Positions 7,349 to 17,854 are shown, numbered from the stretch's first letter. The stretch: DNA of 43,033 nucleotides from UBA1081 sp045636025 (GCA_045636025.1 JAZTWP010000015.1:1-43033); one strand, 5' to 3'. Notes: generated from the letters alone by a model not told the origin. Numbers and translations are program-made.

Positions 7349-10300
7349 ATGTTAAGACTTATTCTTGGCAGAGCAAAGACGGGCAAGACGACATATGTAC
7401 GCAGAATTCTTGCAGAGAATGCTGCAGGCGGAAATGTTGTTCTTATTGTGCCTGAGCAGTTTTCTTTTGAAAGTGAAAAGGCTGTTATTGAAATGATGGG
7501 TGCTAAAAAGGCATCTGATATTTCCGTGCTCAGTTTCAGCTCTCTTTCAAAGAAGATTCTGGGTGAATTTGCACCTGACAGAAAACCCTCTGTGACAGAT
7601 GCCGCAAAAAATGTAATGATGAGTCTTACTCTTGAGGCTCTGAGTGAACATCTTGATATTTTCGGCTCCTGCTCAAGAAACAAGGCTTCCGTTTCAGAAA
7701 TTCTTCATATTACCGATGAAATGATTCAGTGCGATGTGTCTTATGATGCAATGAACAGAGCCGCAACAGAGTCAGGAAACAGAATCCTTATTAAAAAAGC
7801 TCAGGAAATGGAGCTTATCGCTTCTTTGTATTCATCAATGCTGACAGAGAAATTCTCTGATGACAGATATATGATAAATGCCGCTGCAGAGATTATCGGT
7901 GAGAAAAATCTCTTTGCAGGCAAAACGGTCATTTTTGATGAATTCTCAGGTTTCACTGCCCAGCAGAATCTCATTCTCGCTCATATTCTGAAACAGGCAG
8001 ACGATGTTTACATCACAATGTGTGCCGATTCTGTCAGAGACACTTCTGAGGGCACAGGTGCATTTTCATATTCTGTTGAAAATGTGGGCAGAATTATTTC
8101 TCTTGCAAAGAAGAATAATGTTGCCGTAGCCGAACCTGTTATTCTTAAAAGAGAAAACAACCTCGGCAGTGAAGCTCTTGCATATCTTGAACAGGGGCTT
8201 TATGAACCTGCGCCTGAAATATATGAAGGCTCTGCTCCGGAAATCACCGTGGCTGCAGCAAGAAATCTTTATGAAGAGTGTGAATATGTTGCAATGCAGG
8301 CAAAAAAGCTTGTGCGTGAAAATGCATTGCGCTACCGTGATATAGTTATTGTCAGCAGAAGTGACGAGTACAACCGTTATCTTCCTTTTGCGCTGAAAAA
8401 ATATGATATCCCCGTTTTTGAGGACACAAGAAGACGTCTCGGGGAGGAGCTTGTTGTAGTATATGCCCTCTGTGCACTGACTCTTGCATCTCAGGGATTC
8501 ACAACAGATACTATGCTCCGTATGCTCAAGACATACATAAGTCCCGTGAGTGAAGATGATATTTCACTTCTCGAAAATTATGTTATGATGTGGCAGATAG
8601 ATTACAGCGGTTGGCTCCGTGACTGGACAGGGCATCCTGACGGTCTCGGTGTTGAATTTGATGACGAAGCAACAGAAACTCTTGCACATCTTAATGAAAT
8701 CAGAAAAAAGGCTGTAATTCCCGTTTGCAGACTTAAAGAAAAGCTGTCTGATGCAGACGGCTTTGAGGCAACTCAGGCTGTTTATGAATTCCTTATTGAA
8801 ACGGGTGCAGACAAGAATCTTCTTTCTTTTGCAAAGAGCCTTGAAAACGAAACTGCATACGAATGTGAGCGTTCATGGGATGAGTTTATGACCGTGCTTT
8901 CTCTTCTTGCTGAAACCGTGGGTAAGAGAAAGGTTCCTCCCGTGCGTTATCTTGAGCTTTTCAGAATTATGGTTGATTCCTCTGATATAGGCGACATTCC
9001 CGGAGGACTTGATGAAATCACAGTGGGTGATGCTGAGAGAATCAGAGTTTCCGGCAAAAAAGTGCTGTTTGCAGTTGGTGCGAATGACGGTGTTTTTCCT
9101 GCCGCAGGTACACAGTCTTTTGTGTTTACCGATAATGAAAGAAAACTCTTCAAAATTCAGGGTGTGGAGCTTGGTACGGGCAATATTGACGCAATGCGCA
9201 AAGAAAGACTCCGTGTTTACAGCACTCTTACAATACCTGATGAAAAACTTTTTATTTCTTACTCGGCGGGCAGTATAACGGGTGAAGAAAAAAGTCCCTC
9301 GGAAATAGTTTATATGGTGCAGAAAATAGTGCCGTCATGCACATTTACAGATATTTCACTTATTCCTGCCGAAGAAAAAACAGAAAGCGGAAAATCAGCC
9401 TTTGAAAATGCCGCTCTGCATTATAATGACAACACGGCTTTTTCCGAATCGGTGAAAAAATATGTTATGTCTTCAGAATTCGGAGATATGCTTGCAAGTA
9501 TCGGCAACAGCAGTCAGAAAAATGAGATTTCTTTTGCCGACAAAGAAACTGCAGAGAAGCTTTTCGGTAAAAATATGTATATCAGCCCTTCACGTGTTGA
9601 AGAGTATTACAAATGCCCCTTCAAGTATTTCTGCCGTTACGGTCTTAAAGCCGTTTCAGCCGAAAAGGTATCTTTTGACCCTCGTCAGAATGGTCTTCTG
9701 ATTCATTATGTGCTTGAAAAACTTGTCAGTAAATACGGCGGTGAAGAGCTTTTCAGAATGTCTGCCGAAGACAGAAGAAATGCAGTTTCCGAAATCACCG
9801 ATGAATATATAGAGAAATATGTGGGTGAAAAAGACAGCATAGATAAGCGTCTTCTTTATTCTCTTGAGAGAAGTAAGGATGTTATCTGTGAGATTCTTCA
9901 GAGACTTGCTCCCGACTTCAATGAATGCAGTTTTGTTATCCGCGATGTTGAATTGGTTGTGGGTAACGATGCTCAGATAAAACCCTATGAAATTGAACTT
10001 CCCGACGGCGGAAAGGTTATGCTTCACGGTGTTGTTGACCGTGTTGATACAATGACTGACGACGAGGGCAAAACATATCTGCGTGTGCTCGATTATAAAT
10101 CGGGCGGTAAAGATTTCAGACTCGGTGATGTTGTTTCGGGTCTTAATATCCAGATGCTTGTTTACCTTATGTGTCTGTTTGAAAACGGTAAGGATAAGTA
10201 CGGTGAATTCATCCCTGCAGGTATTCTTTATATCTCTGCAAAGTCGGGTAAAAACAGCCTCGGCAGATATGCTGATGACGATGAAATCCTTGCTGCAAGA

Positions 10301-10669
10301 ACGGCTCAGAGCAAAATGAAGGGCATTGTTCTCGGTGAAGAAGATGTTGTTTTCAGTATGGAGGGCAAAGGCTCAGGCTCAATGATTGATGCAAAATATG
10401 ACAACAAAAAAGGTGTCATTACAGGCAGTATATATAATCTTGAAGAGTTCAGGACTCTTCACAAAGCCGTTGACAGAATCGTAAGAGATATGGCTTCTTC
10501 TCTTCACGAGGGCAAGGTTCACGCGCTTCCCATTTACGGCTCAGCATACAAAAATACCTGTACTTATTGTGATTTCAGGTCTGTATGCTGTCACGAAGAA
10601 ACAGACGGTTACAGAGAAGTTTTTGAGGGCGATCCCTGGAGTGCACTGGAGGAATTGAACAATGGCTGA
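7349..10669 (+). CDS. addB: ATP-dependent helicase/nuclease AddAB, subunit AddB
   Basis: Partner of AddA in double-strand-break end processing for recombination. The 1106-residue protein opens with a Walker A motif, GRAKTGKTT, as AddB subunits do. The C-terminal RecB-family nuclease domain shows GVVDRVD and LDYKSGG. Four cysteines for the iron-sulfur staple are visible: Cys756 (YYKCPFKYF) and Cys1071, Cys1074, Cys1080 in a C-x2-C-x5-C pattern, the spacing seen in Bacillus AddB. The ATG at 7349 is chosen because the homologous region starts with MLRLILGRAKTGKT; an upstream TTG would add eight residues. The end overlaps the addA start by 8 bp, giving translational coupling. Confidence 0.95.
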   Translation: MLRLILGRAKTGKTTYVRRILAENAAGGNVVLIVPEQFSFESEKAVIEMMGAKKASDISVLSFSSLSKKILGEFAPDRKPSVTDAAKNVMMSLTLEALSEHLDIFGSCSRNKASVSEILHITDEMIQCDVSYDAMNRAATESGNRILIKKAQEMELIASLYSSMLTEKFSDDRYMINAAAEIIGEKNLFAGKTVIFDEFSGFTAQQNLILAHILKQADDVYITMCADSVRDTSEGTGAFSYSVENVGRIISLAKKNNVAVAEPVILKRENNLGSEALAYLEQGLYEPAPEIYEGSAPEITVAAARNLYEECEYVAMQAKKLVRENALRYRDIVIVSRSDEYNRYLPFALKKYDIPVFEDTRRRLGEELVVVYALCALTLASQGFTTDTMLRMLKTYISPVSEDDISLLENYVMMWQIDYSGWLRDWTGHPDGLGVEFDDEATETLAHLNEIRKKAVIPVCRLKEKLSDADGFEATQAVYEFLIETGADKNLLSFAKSLENETAYECERSWDEFMTVLSLLAETVGKRKVPPVRYLELFRIMVDSSDIGDIPGGLDEITVGDAERIRVSGKKVLFAVGANDGVFPAAGTQSFVFTDNERKLFKIQGVELGTGNIDAMRKERLRVYSTLTIPDEKLFISYSAGSITGEEKSPSEIVYMVQKIVPSCTFTDISLIPAEEKTESGKSAFENAALHYNDNTAFSESVKKYVMSSEFGDMLASIGNSSQKNEISFADKETAEKLFGKNMYISPSRVEEYYKCPFKYFCRYGLKAVSAEKVSFDPRQNGLLIHYVLEKLVSKYGGEELFRMSAEDRRNAVSEITDEYIEKYVGEKDSIDKRLLYSLERSKDVICEILQRLAPDFNECSFVIRDVELVVGNDAQIKPYEIELPDGGKVMLHGVVDRVDTMTDDEGKTYLRVLDYKSGGKDFRLGDVVSGLNIQMLVYLMCLFENGKDKYGEFIPAGILYISAKSGKNSLGRYADDDEILAARTAQSKMKGIVLGEEDVVFSMEGKGSGSMIDAKYDNKKGVITGSIYNLEEFRTLHKAVDRIVRDMASSLHEGKVHALPIYGSAYKNTCTYCDFRSVCCHEETDGYREVFEGDPWSALEELNNG

Positions 10670-13600
10670 AACAAAATGGACAAAAGACCAGCAGAATGCT
10701 ATTGACGCAAGAGGCGGAACACTTCTTCTTTCAGCTGCCGCAGGTTCGGGCAAAACTGCCGTTCTTGTTGAAAGAATCATAAAACTCCTTACAGATACGG
10801 AAAATCCCGTTGATCCGTCAGAGCTTCTTGTTGTAACATTTACAAATGCAGCTGCCGCTGAAATGCGTGTAAGAATCACAGCAGCGGTGGACAAGCTTAT
10901 TGCATCTTCACCCTCAGACAGTTTTTACAGAAACATAAAAATGAAACTGCCCGAAGCAAAAATCACAACAATGGACTCTTTCTGCATAAGCCTTGTGAGA
11001 GAGAATTTCCATATGGCAGGTGTGGAGCCTGATTTTACTCCCATTGAATCAGGTGAGGAGAAAATTCTTGTTGCCGATGCAATGTCACAGATGCTTGATG
11101 AATTGTGTAAAGACGCCCCCGAAATGTATAATCTGCTCAACACAATGACCGCTTATGAAAAAAATGACAGCGGTCTGGCAAAAAAGGTGTATGAGCTTTA
11201 TAGGTTTTCTCTGAGTCATCCTTTCCCCGAAAAGTGGCTTGATGAAGTGGAAGAAATGTACAGTGTGACAGAGGAGCTTAAAGACTCTTTCTGGGGCAGA
11301 ATCATTATTGATGATGCTGTTGAAACAGTCCGCTACGCAAGAGAGCTTCTTGTGAATGCCGCAAGTGAAGTGCTCGGTCACGAGGTTATGGAACCCAAGT
11401 ATTACCCCGTGATTTCACAGCAGAAAGAATTTGTTGAAAACATTGAAGAACTGATAAACGGGTCAGACTGGGATGATATATGCCTTAGTGTAAGAGGAAT
11501 CAAATTCCCCTCTCTTCCCACAGCACCCAGAGGTTACGGCTCAGACCCTACAAAAGTTTCCTGCGAAAATAAGTACAAAACTGCCGCTTCGGCAATGGAA
11601 GGGCTTGAAAAGATTTTCTGTGCCACAACAGCTGAGCACAATGAAGATATGGATCTTCTCAGACCTGTTATCAAGGGGCTTATGGCAGCCGTCCGCAGTT
11701 TTACACATATTTATGATGACAAAAAAAGAGAGCGTAATACTTACACTTTCTCAGATATAATGCATTTCGCACTCAGACTTCTTGTAAGAGAAACTGAAAA
11801 CGGTTATGAAAAAACTGCTCTTGCTTATGAGCTTGAGCAGAGATTCTGTGAAATTCTCATTGATGAATATCAGGATACAAACGAAGCTCAGGATATGCTT
11901 TTTACAGTGCTTTCAAAAAACGGCACAAATATGTTTATGGTCGGTGACGTAAAACAGAGTATTTACAGATTCCGCCTTGCAATGCCTGAAATCTTTATGA
12001 AAAAAAGCAGAGAATATGCCGATTATGACGGTAAAACATTCCCTGCAAAAATCTTCCTCGGTCAGAATTTCAGAAGCAGAAAAGGTGTGCTTGACAACAT
12101 CAATTTCTTCTTTAAGAATATGATGAGTGACTATGCGGGAGAAATGGAATACACTCCCAAAGATGCACTTTATTATTCTGACGGCTATGAAAAGGAGAGC
12201 ACAACACCTGATGTAAGTCTGAGATTCCTGAAGGCTGATGGTGTGGAAGAAGAGGCGGAATATGTTGCAGATATCATTGCCGATACAGTATCTTCAGGTG
12301 CGGAAGTTTCTGCAAAAGACGGCACACGCAAAGTGCGTTACGGTGATTTCTGTATTCTTCTCAGAAGCCTTAAAGGTAAAGCTGAGATATACGAAAATGC
12401 TCTCAGACGCAGAAATATTAAAGTAATTTTTGAAAAAAAGACAAGCCTTTTTGACACAACTGAAGCAGGTGTGTTTATTTCACTTCTCAAGGCGGTAAAC
12501 AATCCTACCGATGATGTATCAATGCTGTCTGTTATGTTTTCTCCGCTTTACGGTTACACAGCAGACGAAGCTGCAGCGGTCAGACTCTGTGACCGCAAAA
12601 AGAATCTTTATTCTTGCCTTAAAATCAGCGCAGAGACAGACAAAAAAGCGGCAAAGCTCCTCTCTGACCTTGCAACTTACAGACAGATGTCCGCTGTCCT
12701 GCCCTTTGATATTTTTATGCGCACACTTCTTGAAACAACGGGTTATCAGGCAGTTGTCAGCGCAATGTCAGACGGTGAAAACAGAAGAATGAATCTTCTG
12801 CTTCTCTGCTCACTCGGCTCGGATTATGCAGGCAGAGGCGGTACAGGTATAGGCGGATTCCTCCGTTATCTTTCAAGAGCTGCAGAAAGCGGTGCCGAAA
12901 TCGGTGCGGCCAATGCAGGCGCTGCAGATACAAATGCCGTAAGAATCACAAGTATTCACAAGTCAAAGGGTCTTGAATTCCCTTATGTTATCCTTGCTGA
13001 TTGTGCAAAAAGAATAAACAAGTCCGATGCGACAGAGGATATGGTCATTTCTCCCTCTGCAGGTGTAGGTATGGTTATTCTCAATAATGAAAAACTGCAG
13101 AAGTATTCTTCACTCGGTCATATGGCGGCAAAACTTGCTGTCAAGCGTGCAACGGTGTCTGAAGAATTGCGTATTCTTTATGTTGCAATGACCCGTGCAA
13201 GAGAAAAGCTTATTGCCGTTTCAACGATAAACAAAATCGAAAACGAAATCAAAGGTGCTATCGTTTCTGCATCCTGCACCCGTATACCTCCCTATGCGGT
13301 TATAAATGCCGTAACTTATACAAAGTGGATTCTTATGGGATTTATGAAGCATCCCGATATGCGCGGTCTTGTTGAAGAGTGCGGATTCTCAATTGAATCT
13401 GATTTCTCAGGGGCAGACAGCAGACTGTCAGTTGTTTTTGAGGGCAGTTATGAAAATAATGATGCTGAAGAGATTGCAGAAGAAAAAGCTCTTGCCGATG
13501 AGAAAATCATAAATGACATAAAACAGCGTGCAGAATATAAATATCCTTATGTTATGCCTGCAGATGCAAGACCCAAGAGAGTTGCATCTGATTTTGAGGC

Positions 13601-14165
13601 ACACCGTTTTAATGAAATGTATTTTGCAAAGTCAAAACCGTCTTTTATGAATGACGGCAGACTCGGTGCCGCTGAGGCAGGTACGGCAAACCATATCTTT
13701 ATGCAGAATTTTGATTTTGCACATCCCGATTCACGCAAAGAATGTGAAAGAATGCTTTCTGAGGGGATTCTCACTTCTGAGCAGGCAGGTGTTATCAGAC
13801 ACGATAAAGTCCGTAATTTTACAGAGTCTTCATTGTTTGACAGAATCAGGAATGCAGTTGCAGTTTACAGAGAAAAGGACTTCACCGTGCAGATAAACCT
13901 TTGCGATATTGATAACACAGTAAATGAGAATGTTGCTGAAGAAAAAATTCTTGTTCTCGGTAAAGCTGACCTTGTTTTTGAAGAGGAAGACGGAATTGTG
14001 GTTGTTGACTACAAAACTGACCGCACAAAAACACCCGATGAATTCAGAACAGCATATTGCCGTCAGCTTGAAATGTATGCTGTGGCAATGGAACAGCTTC
14101 TTGAAAAACCCGTGAAGCAGAAAATCATTTATTCCCTTGAACTTGGCGAAGAAATAATCCTCTGA
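10662..14165 (+). CDS. addA: ATP-dependent helicase/nuclease AddAB, subunit AddA
   Basis: UvrD/Rep-type (SF1A) 3'-5' helicase fused to a RecB-type nuclease domain, and the motor of the AddAB end-resection enzyme. The 1167 residues show the Walker A motif AAAGSGKT (25-32), motif Ia VTFTNAAAAEMR, the DEAD-box equivalent LIDEYQDTNEAQ, motif III GDVKQSIYRFR, motif V SIHKSKGLEFP and motif VI YVAMTRAREKL. The nuclease motif near the C-terminus reads GKADLVFE followed by VVDYKTDRT. The length is typical for clostridial AddA. It follows addB with an 8-bp overlap and ends about 20 bp before the promoter of the next gene. Confidence 0.96.
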   Translation: MAETKWTKDQQNAIDARGGTLLLSAAAGSGKTAVLVERIIKLLTDTENPVDPSELLVVTFTNAAAAEMRVRITAAVDKLIASSPSDSFYRNIKMKLPEAKITTMDSFCISLVRENFHMAGVEPDFTPIESGEEKILVADAMSQMLDELCKDAPEMYNLLNTMTAYEKNDSGLAKKVYELYRFSLSHPFPEKWLDEVEEMYSVTEELKDSFWGRIIIDDAVETVRYARELLVNAASEVLGHEVMEPKYYPVISQQKEFVENIEELINGSDWDDICLSVRGIKFPSLPTAPRGYGSDPTKVSCENKYKTAASAMEGLEKIFCATTAEHNEDMDLLRPVIKGLMAAVRSFTHIYDDKKRERNTYTFSDIMHFALRLLVRETENGYEKTALAYELEQRFCEILIDEYQDTNEAQDMLFTVLSKNGTNMFMVGDVKQSIYRFRLAMPEIFMKKSREYADYDGKTFPAKIFLGQNFRSRKGVLDNINFFFKNMMSDYAGEMEYTPKDALYYSDGYEKESTTPDVSLRFLKADGVEEEAEYVADIIADTVSSGAEVSAKDGTRKVRYGDFCILLRSLKGKAEIYENALRRRNIKVIFEKKTSLFDTTEAGVFISLLKAVNNPTDDVSMLSVMFSPLYGYTADEAAAVRLCDRKKNLYSCLKISAETDKKAAKLLSDLATYRQMSAVLPFDIFMRTLLETTGYQAVVSAMSDGENRRMNLLLLCSLGSDYAGRGGTGIGGFLRYLSRAAESGAEIGAANAGAADTNAVRITSIHKSKGLEFPYVILADCAKRINKSDATEDMVISPSAGVGMVILNNEKLQKYSSLGHMAAKLAVKRATVSEELRILYVAMTRAREKLIAVSTINKIENEIKGAIVSASCTRIPPYAVINAVTYTKWILMGFMKHPDMRGLVEECGFSIESDFSGADSRLSVVFEGSYENNDAEEIAEEKALADEKIINDIKQRAEYKYPYVMPADARPKRVASDFEAHRFNEMYFAKSKPSFMNDGRLGAAEAGTANHIFMQNFDFAHPDSRKECERMLSEGILTSEQAGVIRHDKVRNFTESSLFDRIRNAVAVYREKDFTVQINLCDIDNTVNENVAEEKILVLGKADLVFEEEDGIVVVDYKTDRTKTPDEFRTAYCRQLEMYAVAMEQLLEKPVKQKIIYSLELGEEIIL

Positions 14166-14183
14166 CCGTTTTTCTATTAGAAA

Positions 14184-14212
14184 TTGACAAAACGGAATCT
14201 TTATAGTATTAT
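14184..14212 (+). promoter_or_regulatory. Promoter of the exonuclease/amidase pair
   Basis: TTGACA (14184-14189), 17 bp, TATTAT (14207-14212), located between the addA stop and the exonuclease start. It gives a leader of about 25 bases carrying AAAGGAGC. Confidence 0.75.
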
Positions 14213-14243
14213 TAATCTATTAATGTTGAAAGGAGCTTTTGTG

Positions 14244-15116
14244 ATGTATTATGTTATAATGGATCTTGAGTGGAACAACTCATACAATAAAAAACTCAAA
14301 AGCTTTTTCAACGAGATTATTGAAATCGGTGCAGTAATGGTTGATGAAGACCTCGATGTGGTTGATACTTTCTCCGTGCTTATCCGTTCTCAGCTTTCAA
14401 ACAAGCTCAGCGGCAGAGTGAAGAATCTTACACATATCTCAAATGAAGATATGTACGGCGGAGTAAGTTTCACAAAAGCTGTCTCTGATTTTTCAAAATG
14501 GATTGATGACAGAGATTGTACTTTTATGTCCTGGGGTAACGGTGACCTTCGTGTAATGCTCGATAATCTGAGATGTTTCTGTGGAATAGAAGGCATTCCT
14601 TTTATCACCAAGTATATGGACTTGCAGAAATATTGTCAGGAATACCTTAACCTTTCAAATGCTCAGCAGATAGGTCTTTCTGCGGCGGCAACACTTTTCG
14701 GTATAGATGTAAGCAAATATTCAACCCACAGAGCGCTTGATGATTCACTTCTGAGTCTGCGTTGTTTCAAGAAGTCATATGTTGCAGATGCTCTTGCAGG
14801 TTATGTGCTTGAATGTGATGATGAGTTTTACGGCAGACTTCTTTTCAAGTCAAAGTACATCACAAATCTCAAGGATGAACGTATTGACAGAAGTCAGATG
14901 GTTTGTTATTGTGACGAATGCCACAAAAGAATGAGAAAAGTTTCTGAATGGAAACTTGTAAACAAGGCTTTCCGTGCATTGTTCTATTGTAAGAATTGTG
15001 ATTTGCATAATATGTTCACAGTAAGATTCAGAGAGCATTTTGACTCAGTTGAAGTCAAGACCAAGAAGACCATAATTGTCAATGAGGACAAAAACGGAGA
15101 GAAAAAGACAGATTGA
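14244..15116 (+). CDS. DEDDh-type 3'-5' exonuclease with C-terminal zinc ribbon
   Basis: A 290-residue protein. The N-terminal DnaQ-like exonuclease domain shows DLEWN (Asp7, Glu9) as motif I, the conserved FNEIIEIGAV, a middle aspartate region (WGNGDLRVMLDN) and HRALDDS as the DEDDh motif III. The C-terminal part (about 220-275) adds CYCDEC and FYCKNC, two CxxC pairs that likely bind zinc. The family resembles KapD-type exonucleases, whose substrate may be DNA or RNA. The start is the ATG at 14244 behind AGGAGC, since the conserved core begins two residues later. It has its own promoter, and its stop overlaps the ATG of the amidase gene in a TGATG. Confidence 0.85.
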   Translation: MYYVIMDLEWNNSYNKKLKSFFNEIIEIGAVMVDEDLDVVDTFSVLIRSQLSNKLSGRVKNLTHISNEDMYGGVSFTKAVSDFSKWIDDRDCTFMSWGNGDLRVMLDNLRCFCGIEGIPFITKYMDLQKYCQEYLNLSNAQQIGLSAAATLFGIDVSKYSTHRALDDSLLSLRCFKKSYVADALAGYVLECDDEFYGRLLFKSKYITNLKDERIDRSQMVCYCDECHKRMRKVSEWKLVNKAFRALFYCKNCDLHNMFTVRFREHFDSVEVKTKKTIIVNEDKNGEKKTD

Positions 15117-17779
15117 TGAAAAAGAAAGTAATTATTCCCATAACTATAATGCTCCTGCTTGCAGTAGGGGCATTTTGCGCTTTTCTGATACATGATGCGT
15201 ATGTAAGCGAAGAATTCACAACAGGTGACACAGTTAATATTGCTACTCAGATTGCCGCAAACAGAAATACTGCATTTTCATTTCTTCAGAAAGATGAAAA
15301 TATTCTGCCCGACGATGTGAGAGGTTACATTGTTGATGCAGCAGAGCATATTGATTATTCCGATACATCAGAAACTGCACTTAAGGCTCAGGCGGAAAAT
15401 GTTTTTACAAAAGTTGATGCGATTCTGCCAAATACGGTTGTTATAAAGCATTCTTCGGCTGTGAATTATTCCCCCGCAGGGTTCGATGTGCTTTCATATC
15501 TTGTAAAAACGGCAAAGGAAAACGGACTTTATACCGTGCTGTATCTTACAGATGCTAAGGCTGAGAAAAATGCTGTTTTGTCTGCGGTTACACTTTACGG
15601 TGCAGATGCCGTTATGGTTGACGGAGCAGATTTAACAAGTGAAAGCGTGTCTGAAATAAGAGACCATCTCTCAGCAAGCGGCAAAAGATTCGGTCTTTAT
15701 TATACAAACGATATAACAGAAAATGCAAAAAATATTCTTGCTCAGAATTCCGTTGATTTCAGTTTTGTACAGTTTGATTATTCAACAGAAAACGGTGCAG
15801 ATAAGATTGTCACACAATGGGCGGCATACGGCTTCTCCTGCAATGTGAAAGTTTACGGTGTTGTCAGAAATGATCTTGTAAAATCAGGCGAAGGTTGGAC
15901 CAAGTCAAACGAAGTCAACAATATTGTGAAGCTTCTTTACAACACAGGCGGTTTTTCGGGTTGTGTTATGAGTGACTATGTAAAACTCAGAAATAATGAC
16001 AACGACACAGCCACAAATCTTTATTCTTACTATGAATATTTCAATAATGTTGATTATACTGCACTCACTTACACAGATGTGAAGATTGAGAATAACAGCA
16101 TTGTCTTTTCAGGCACAACAGACAAGAATTTCCCCTTGTTTGTTTACAGCACATCAGCAGGCGGATGGCAGACAGTTGCCGTTGCAGGTGATGATGGTGT
16201 ATTCCGTGTGTCTGTGCCTCTTGTACCCGGTGAAAACAAGGTTTCTGTAAAGCATAAGAATGCTTATTACACATATAATATCGTCAGAGCTGTTGATGTT
16301 ATGACAGAGTATTCCGCAAGTATAGAGGATTCTGTTGTTACCATTACGGCAAAGGCTGTGAAAGGTGCAGCTGTTTATGCATCTGTTGCTAACACGGTAC
16401 CTCTTGAGCTGCTGCCCTCGGGCGAGGATAACAACGGCTATGATACCTATTACACAACTTATGCACTTCCCGAGGCTTATGCAGATATTGCCGAGAGTCA
16501 GATTTCTTTTTGTGCAGTTTACGGCGGAATAACAGATGTTGTTATGTGCGGTGAGGAAAAAGAAATCACGCCCTTTGATAATCACGGACTCGGCACGGTG
16601 AATATGTGTAAGGTTAATGATGATTACACGGAAACCACATCAACTGCATCAGCAGATGATACTTCTGACCCTACCTGCACACCTCAGCTTTCGGGCGCAT
16701 ACGGTGTTGTTGATAAAGTTACCGTCTGCGATAATAATGTACTTCTTTACCTGACAAACGGAATGAAAGTCCATTGTGACAGCACAGAGCTGATCCTTGG
16801 CGGATACGTTATGCCCGACAACACAACAACTCTTGAGAGTGTTGATTTTACGGACGGCACAAAACTCACATTTTCTCAGAATTATGATACCTTTGTGAAA
16901 ATGGTGCTTGCACCTCAGGATTATTACACGGGTTATCTTGAAAGAATCTACAATGTGGAATCTTTTGAAGCCGAATATATCGACATTATTTTCTATGATA
17001 CAGAATACTGTGCATATGCTTCTGATTTCAGCTTCACTGCAAGTGATGTTGTATCTTCTGCAGAGTGGTACGGCAATGCAGATGAAGATTTTATGATTCT
17101 CAGATTGTATCTTAAGACAAAAGGCAACTTCGGCGGATATATTTTTGAAAAGACAGCCGACGGAAAAATCTCTGTCACATTGAAGAAAAAGCCTTCTTCT
17201 CTTGAGGGGACGGTTATTATGATTGACCCGGGGCACGGCGGTTACGGCAGTCCCGGCACAATGTCCGCTTCAGGTGTTTATGAGGAAGATGTTGCTTTTG
17301 CAGTTGCCGAAAAAACAGCAGAAATACTCAGAAATTACGGTGCAACCGTCATTATGACAAGGGAAGCAGATGAAGCAGTTTTTCTTGATGAAAGAGTTGC
17401 AATGCTGAGGGAAAACAATCCCGATATTTACCTGAGTATTCACGCGGACGGTGCCGATAACAAGAATTGGTACGGCACACACACTTTCTATTACAAGAGT
17501 TATTCAATGCCCCTTGCAGATGCTGTGCATAATCAGCTTGTGAATGCATACAGAACAAATCATTATACCGATAAAGAATCATCGGAATATGAAAATGTTG
17601 ATATGGGAATTAAATTCTTCCCGTATATGGTCACAAGAGCGGAAGAATGCCCCTCTGTTCTGATTGAATGCGGTTATCTGACAAATGAGGGTGATGCTCA
17701 GTTTCTTACCGATGCAGACGGTCAGGGAAGTCTTGCAACAGCCATTGCTCAGGGTGTTGTTGATTATCTTGCAGGCTGA
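15116..17779 (+). CDS. Secreted N-acetylmuramoyl-L-alanine amidase with large N-terminal region
   Basis: An 887-residue exported wall hydrolase. Residues 5-25 form an uncleaved or cleaved signal helix. Residues about 60-290 look like a barrel fold related to glycoside hydrolase-like proteins (repeated strands such as TVVIKHSS, YTVLYLTDA, ADAVMVDGAD, KRFGLYYTN). Residues about 300-690 are beta-rich and unassigned. The C-terminal Amidase_3 domain (about 698-885) carries the zinc ligands and catalytic acid: DPGHGG, YEEDVAF, LSIHADG and IECGYLTN. It cleaves the bond between MurNAc and L-Ala of peptidoglycan. The frame could start one codon earlier at a TTG, but the ATG in TGATG is preferred. It is followed by a strong terminator. 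The pairing with an exonuclease is unusual. Confidence 0.9.
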   Translation: MKKKVIIPITIMLLLAVGAFCAFLIHDAYVSEEFTTGDTVNIATQIAANRNTAFSFLQKDENILPDDVRGYIVDAAEHIDYSDTSETALKAQAENVFTKVDAILPNTVVIKHSSAVNYSPAGFDVLSYLVKTAKENGLYTVLYLTDAKAEKNAVLSAVTLYGADAVMVDGADLTSESVSEIRDHLSASGKRFGLYYTNDITENAKNILAQNSVDFSFVQFDYSTENGADKIVTQWAAYGFSCNVKVYGVVRNDLVKSGEGWTKSNEVNNIVKLLYNTGGFSGCVMSDYVKLRNNDNDTATNLYSYYEYFNNVDYTALTYTDVKIENNSIVFSGTTDKNFPLFVYSTSAGGWQTVAVAGDDGVFRVSVPLVPGENKVSVKHKNAYYTYNIVRAVDVMTEYSASIEDSVVTITAKAVKGAAVYASVANTVPLELLPSGEDNNGYDTYYTTYALPEAYADIAESQISFCAVYGGITDVVMCGEEKEITPFDNHGLGTVNMCKVNDDYTETTSTASADDTSDPTCTPQLSGAYGVVDKVTVCDNNVLLYLTNGMKVHCDSTELILGGYVMPDNTTTLESVDFTDGTKLTFSQNYDTFVKMVLAPQDYYTGYLERIYNVESFEAEYIDIIFYDTEYCAYASDFSFTASDVVSSAEWYGNADEDFMILRLYLKTKGNFGGYIFEKTADGKISVTLKKKPSSLEGTVIMIDPGHGGYGSPGTMSASGVYEEDVAFAVAEKTAEILRNYGATVIMTREADEAVFLDERVAMLRENNPDIYLSIHADGADNKNWYGTHTFYYKSYSMPLADAVHNQLVNAYRTNHYTDKESSEYENVDMGIKFFPYMVTRAEECPSVLIECGYLTNEGDAQFLTDADGQGSLATAIAQGVVDYLAG

Positions 17780-17813
17780 GTTCCAAGCGTTTTGAAAAGT
17801 TTATAATAAAAGC

Positions 17814-17853
17814 CGAAAAGCAGTCACAAAGAGTGACTGCTTTTCGACATTTT
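17814..17853 (+). terminator. Intrinsic terminator after the amidase
   Basis: A perfect 14-bp stem, CGAAAAGCAGTCAC against GTGACTGCTTTTCG (17814-17846), with a 5-base loop, followed by ACATTTT. Confidence 0.85.
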
Positions 17854-17854
17854 A

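Noticed and set aside
16154..17236. Antisense frames inside the amidase gene
   Set aside because: They follow from codon bias in the real gene and show no motif or start signal.
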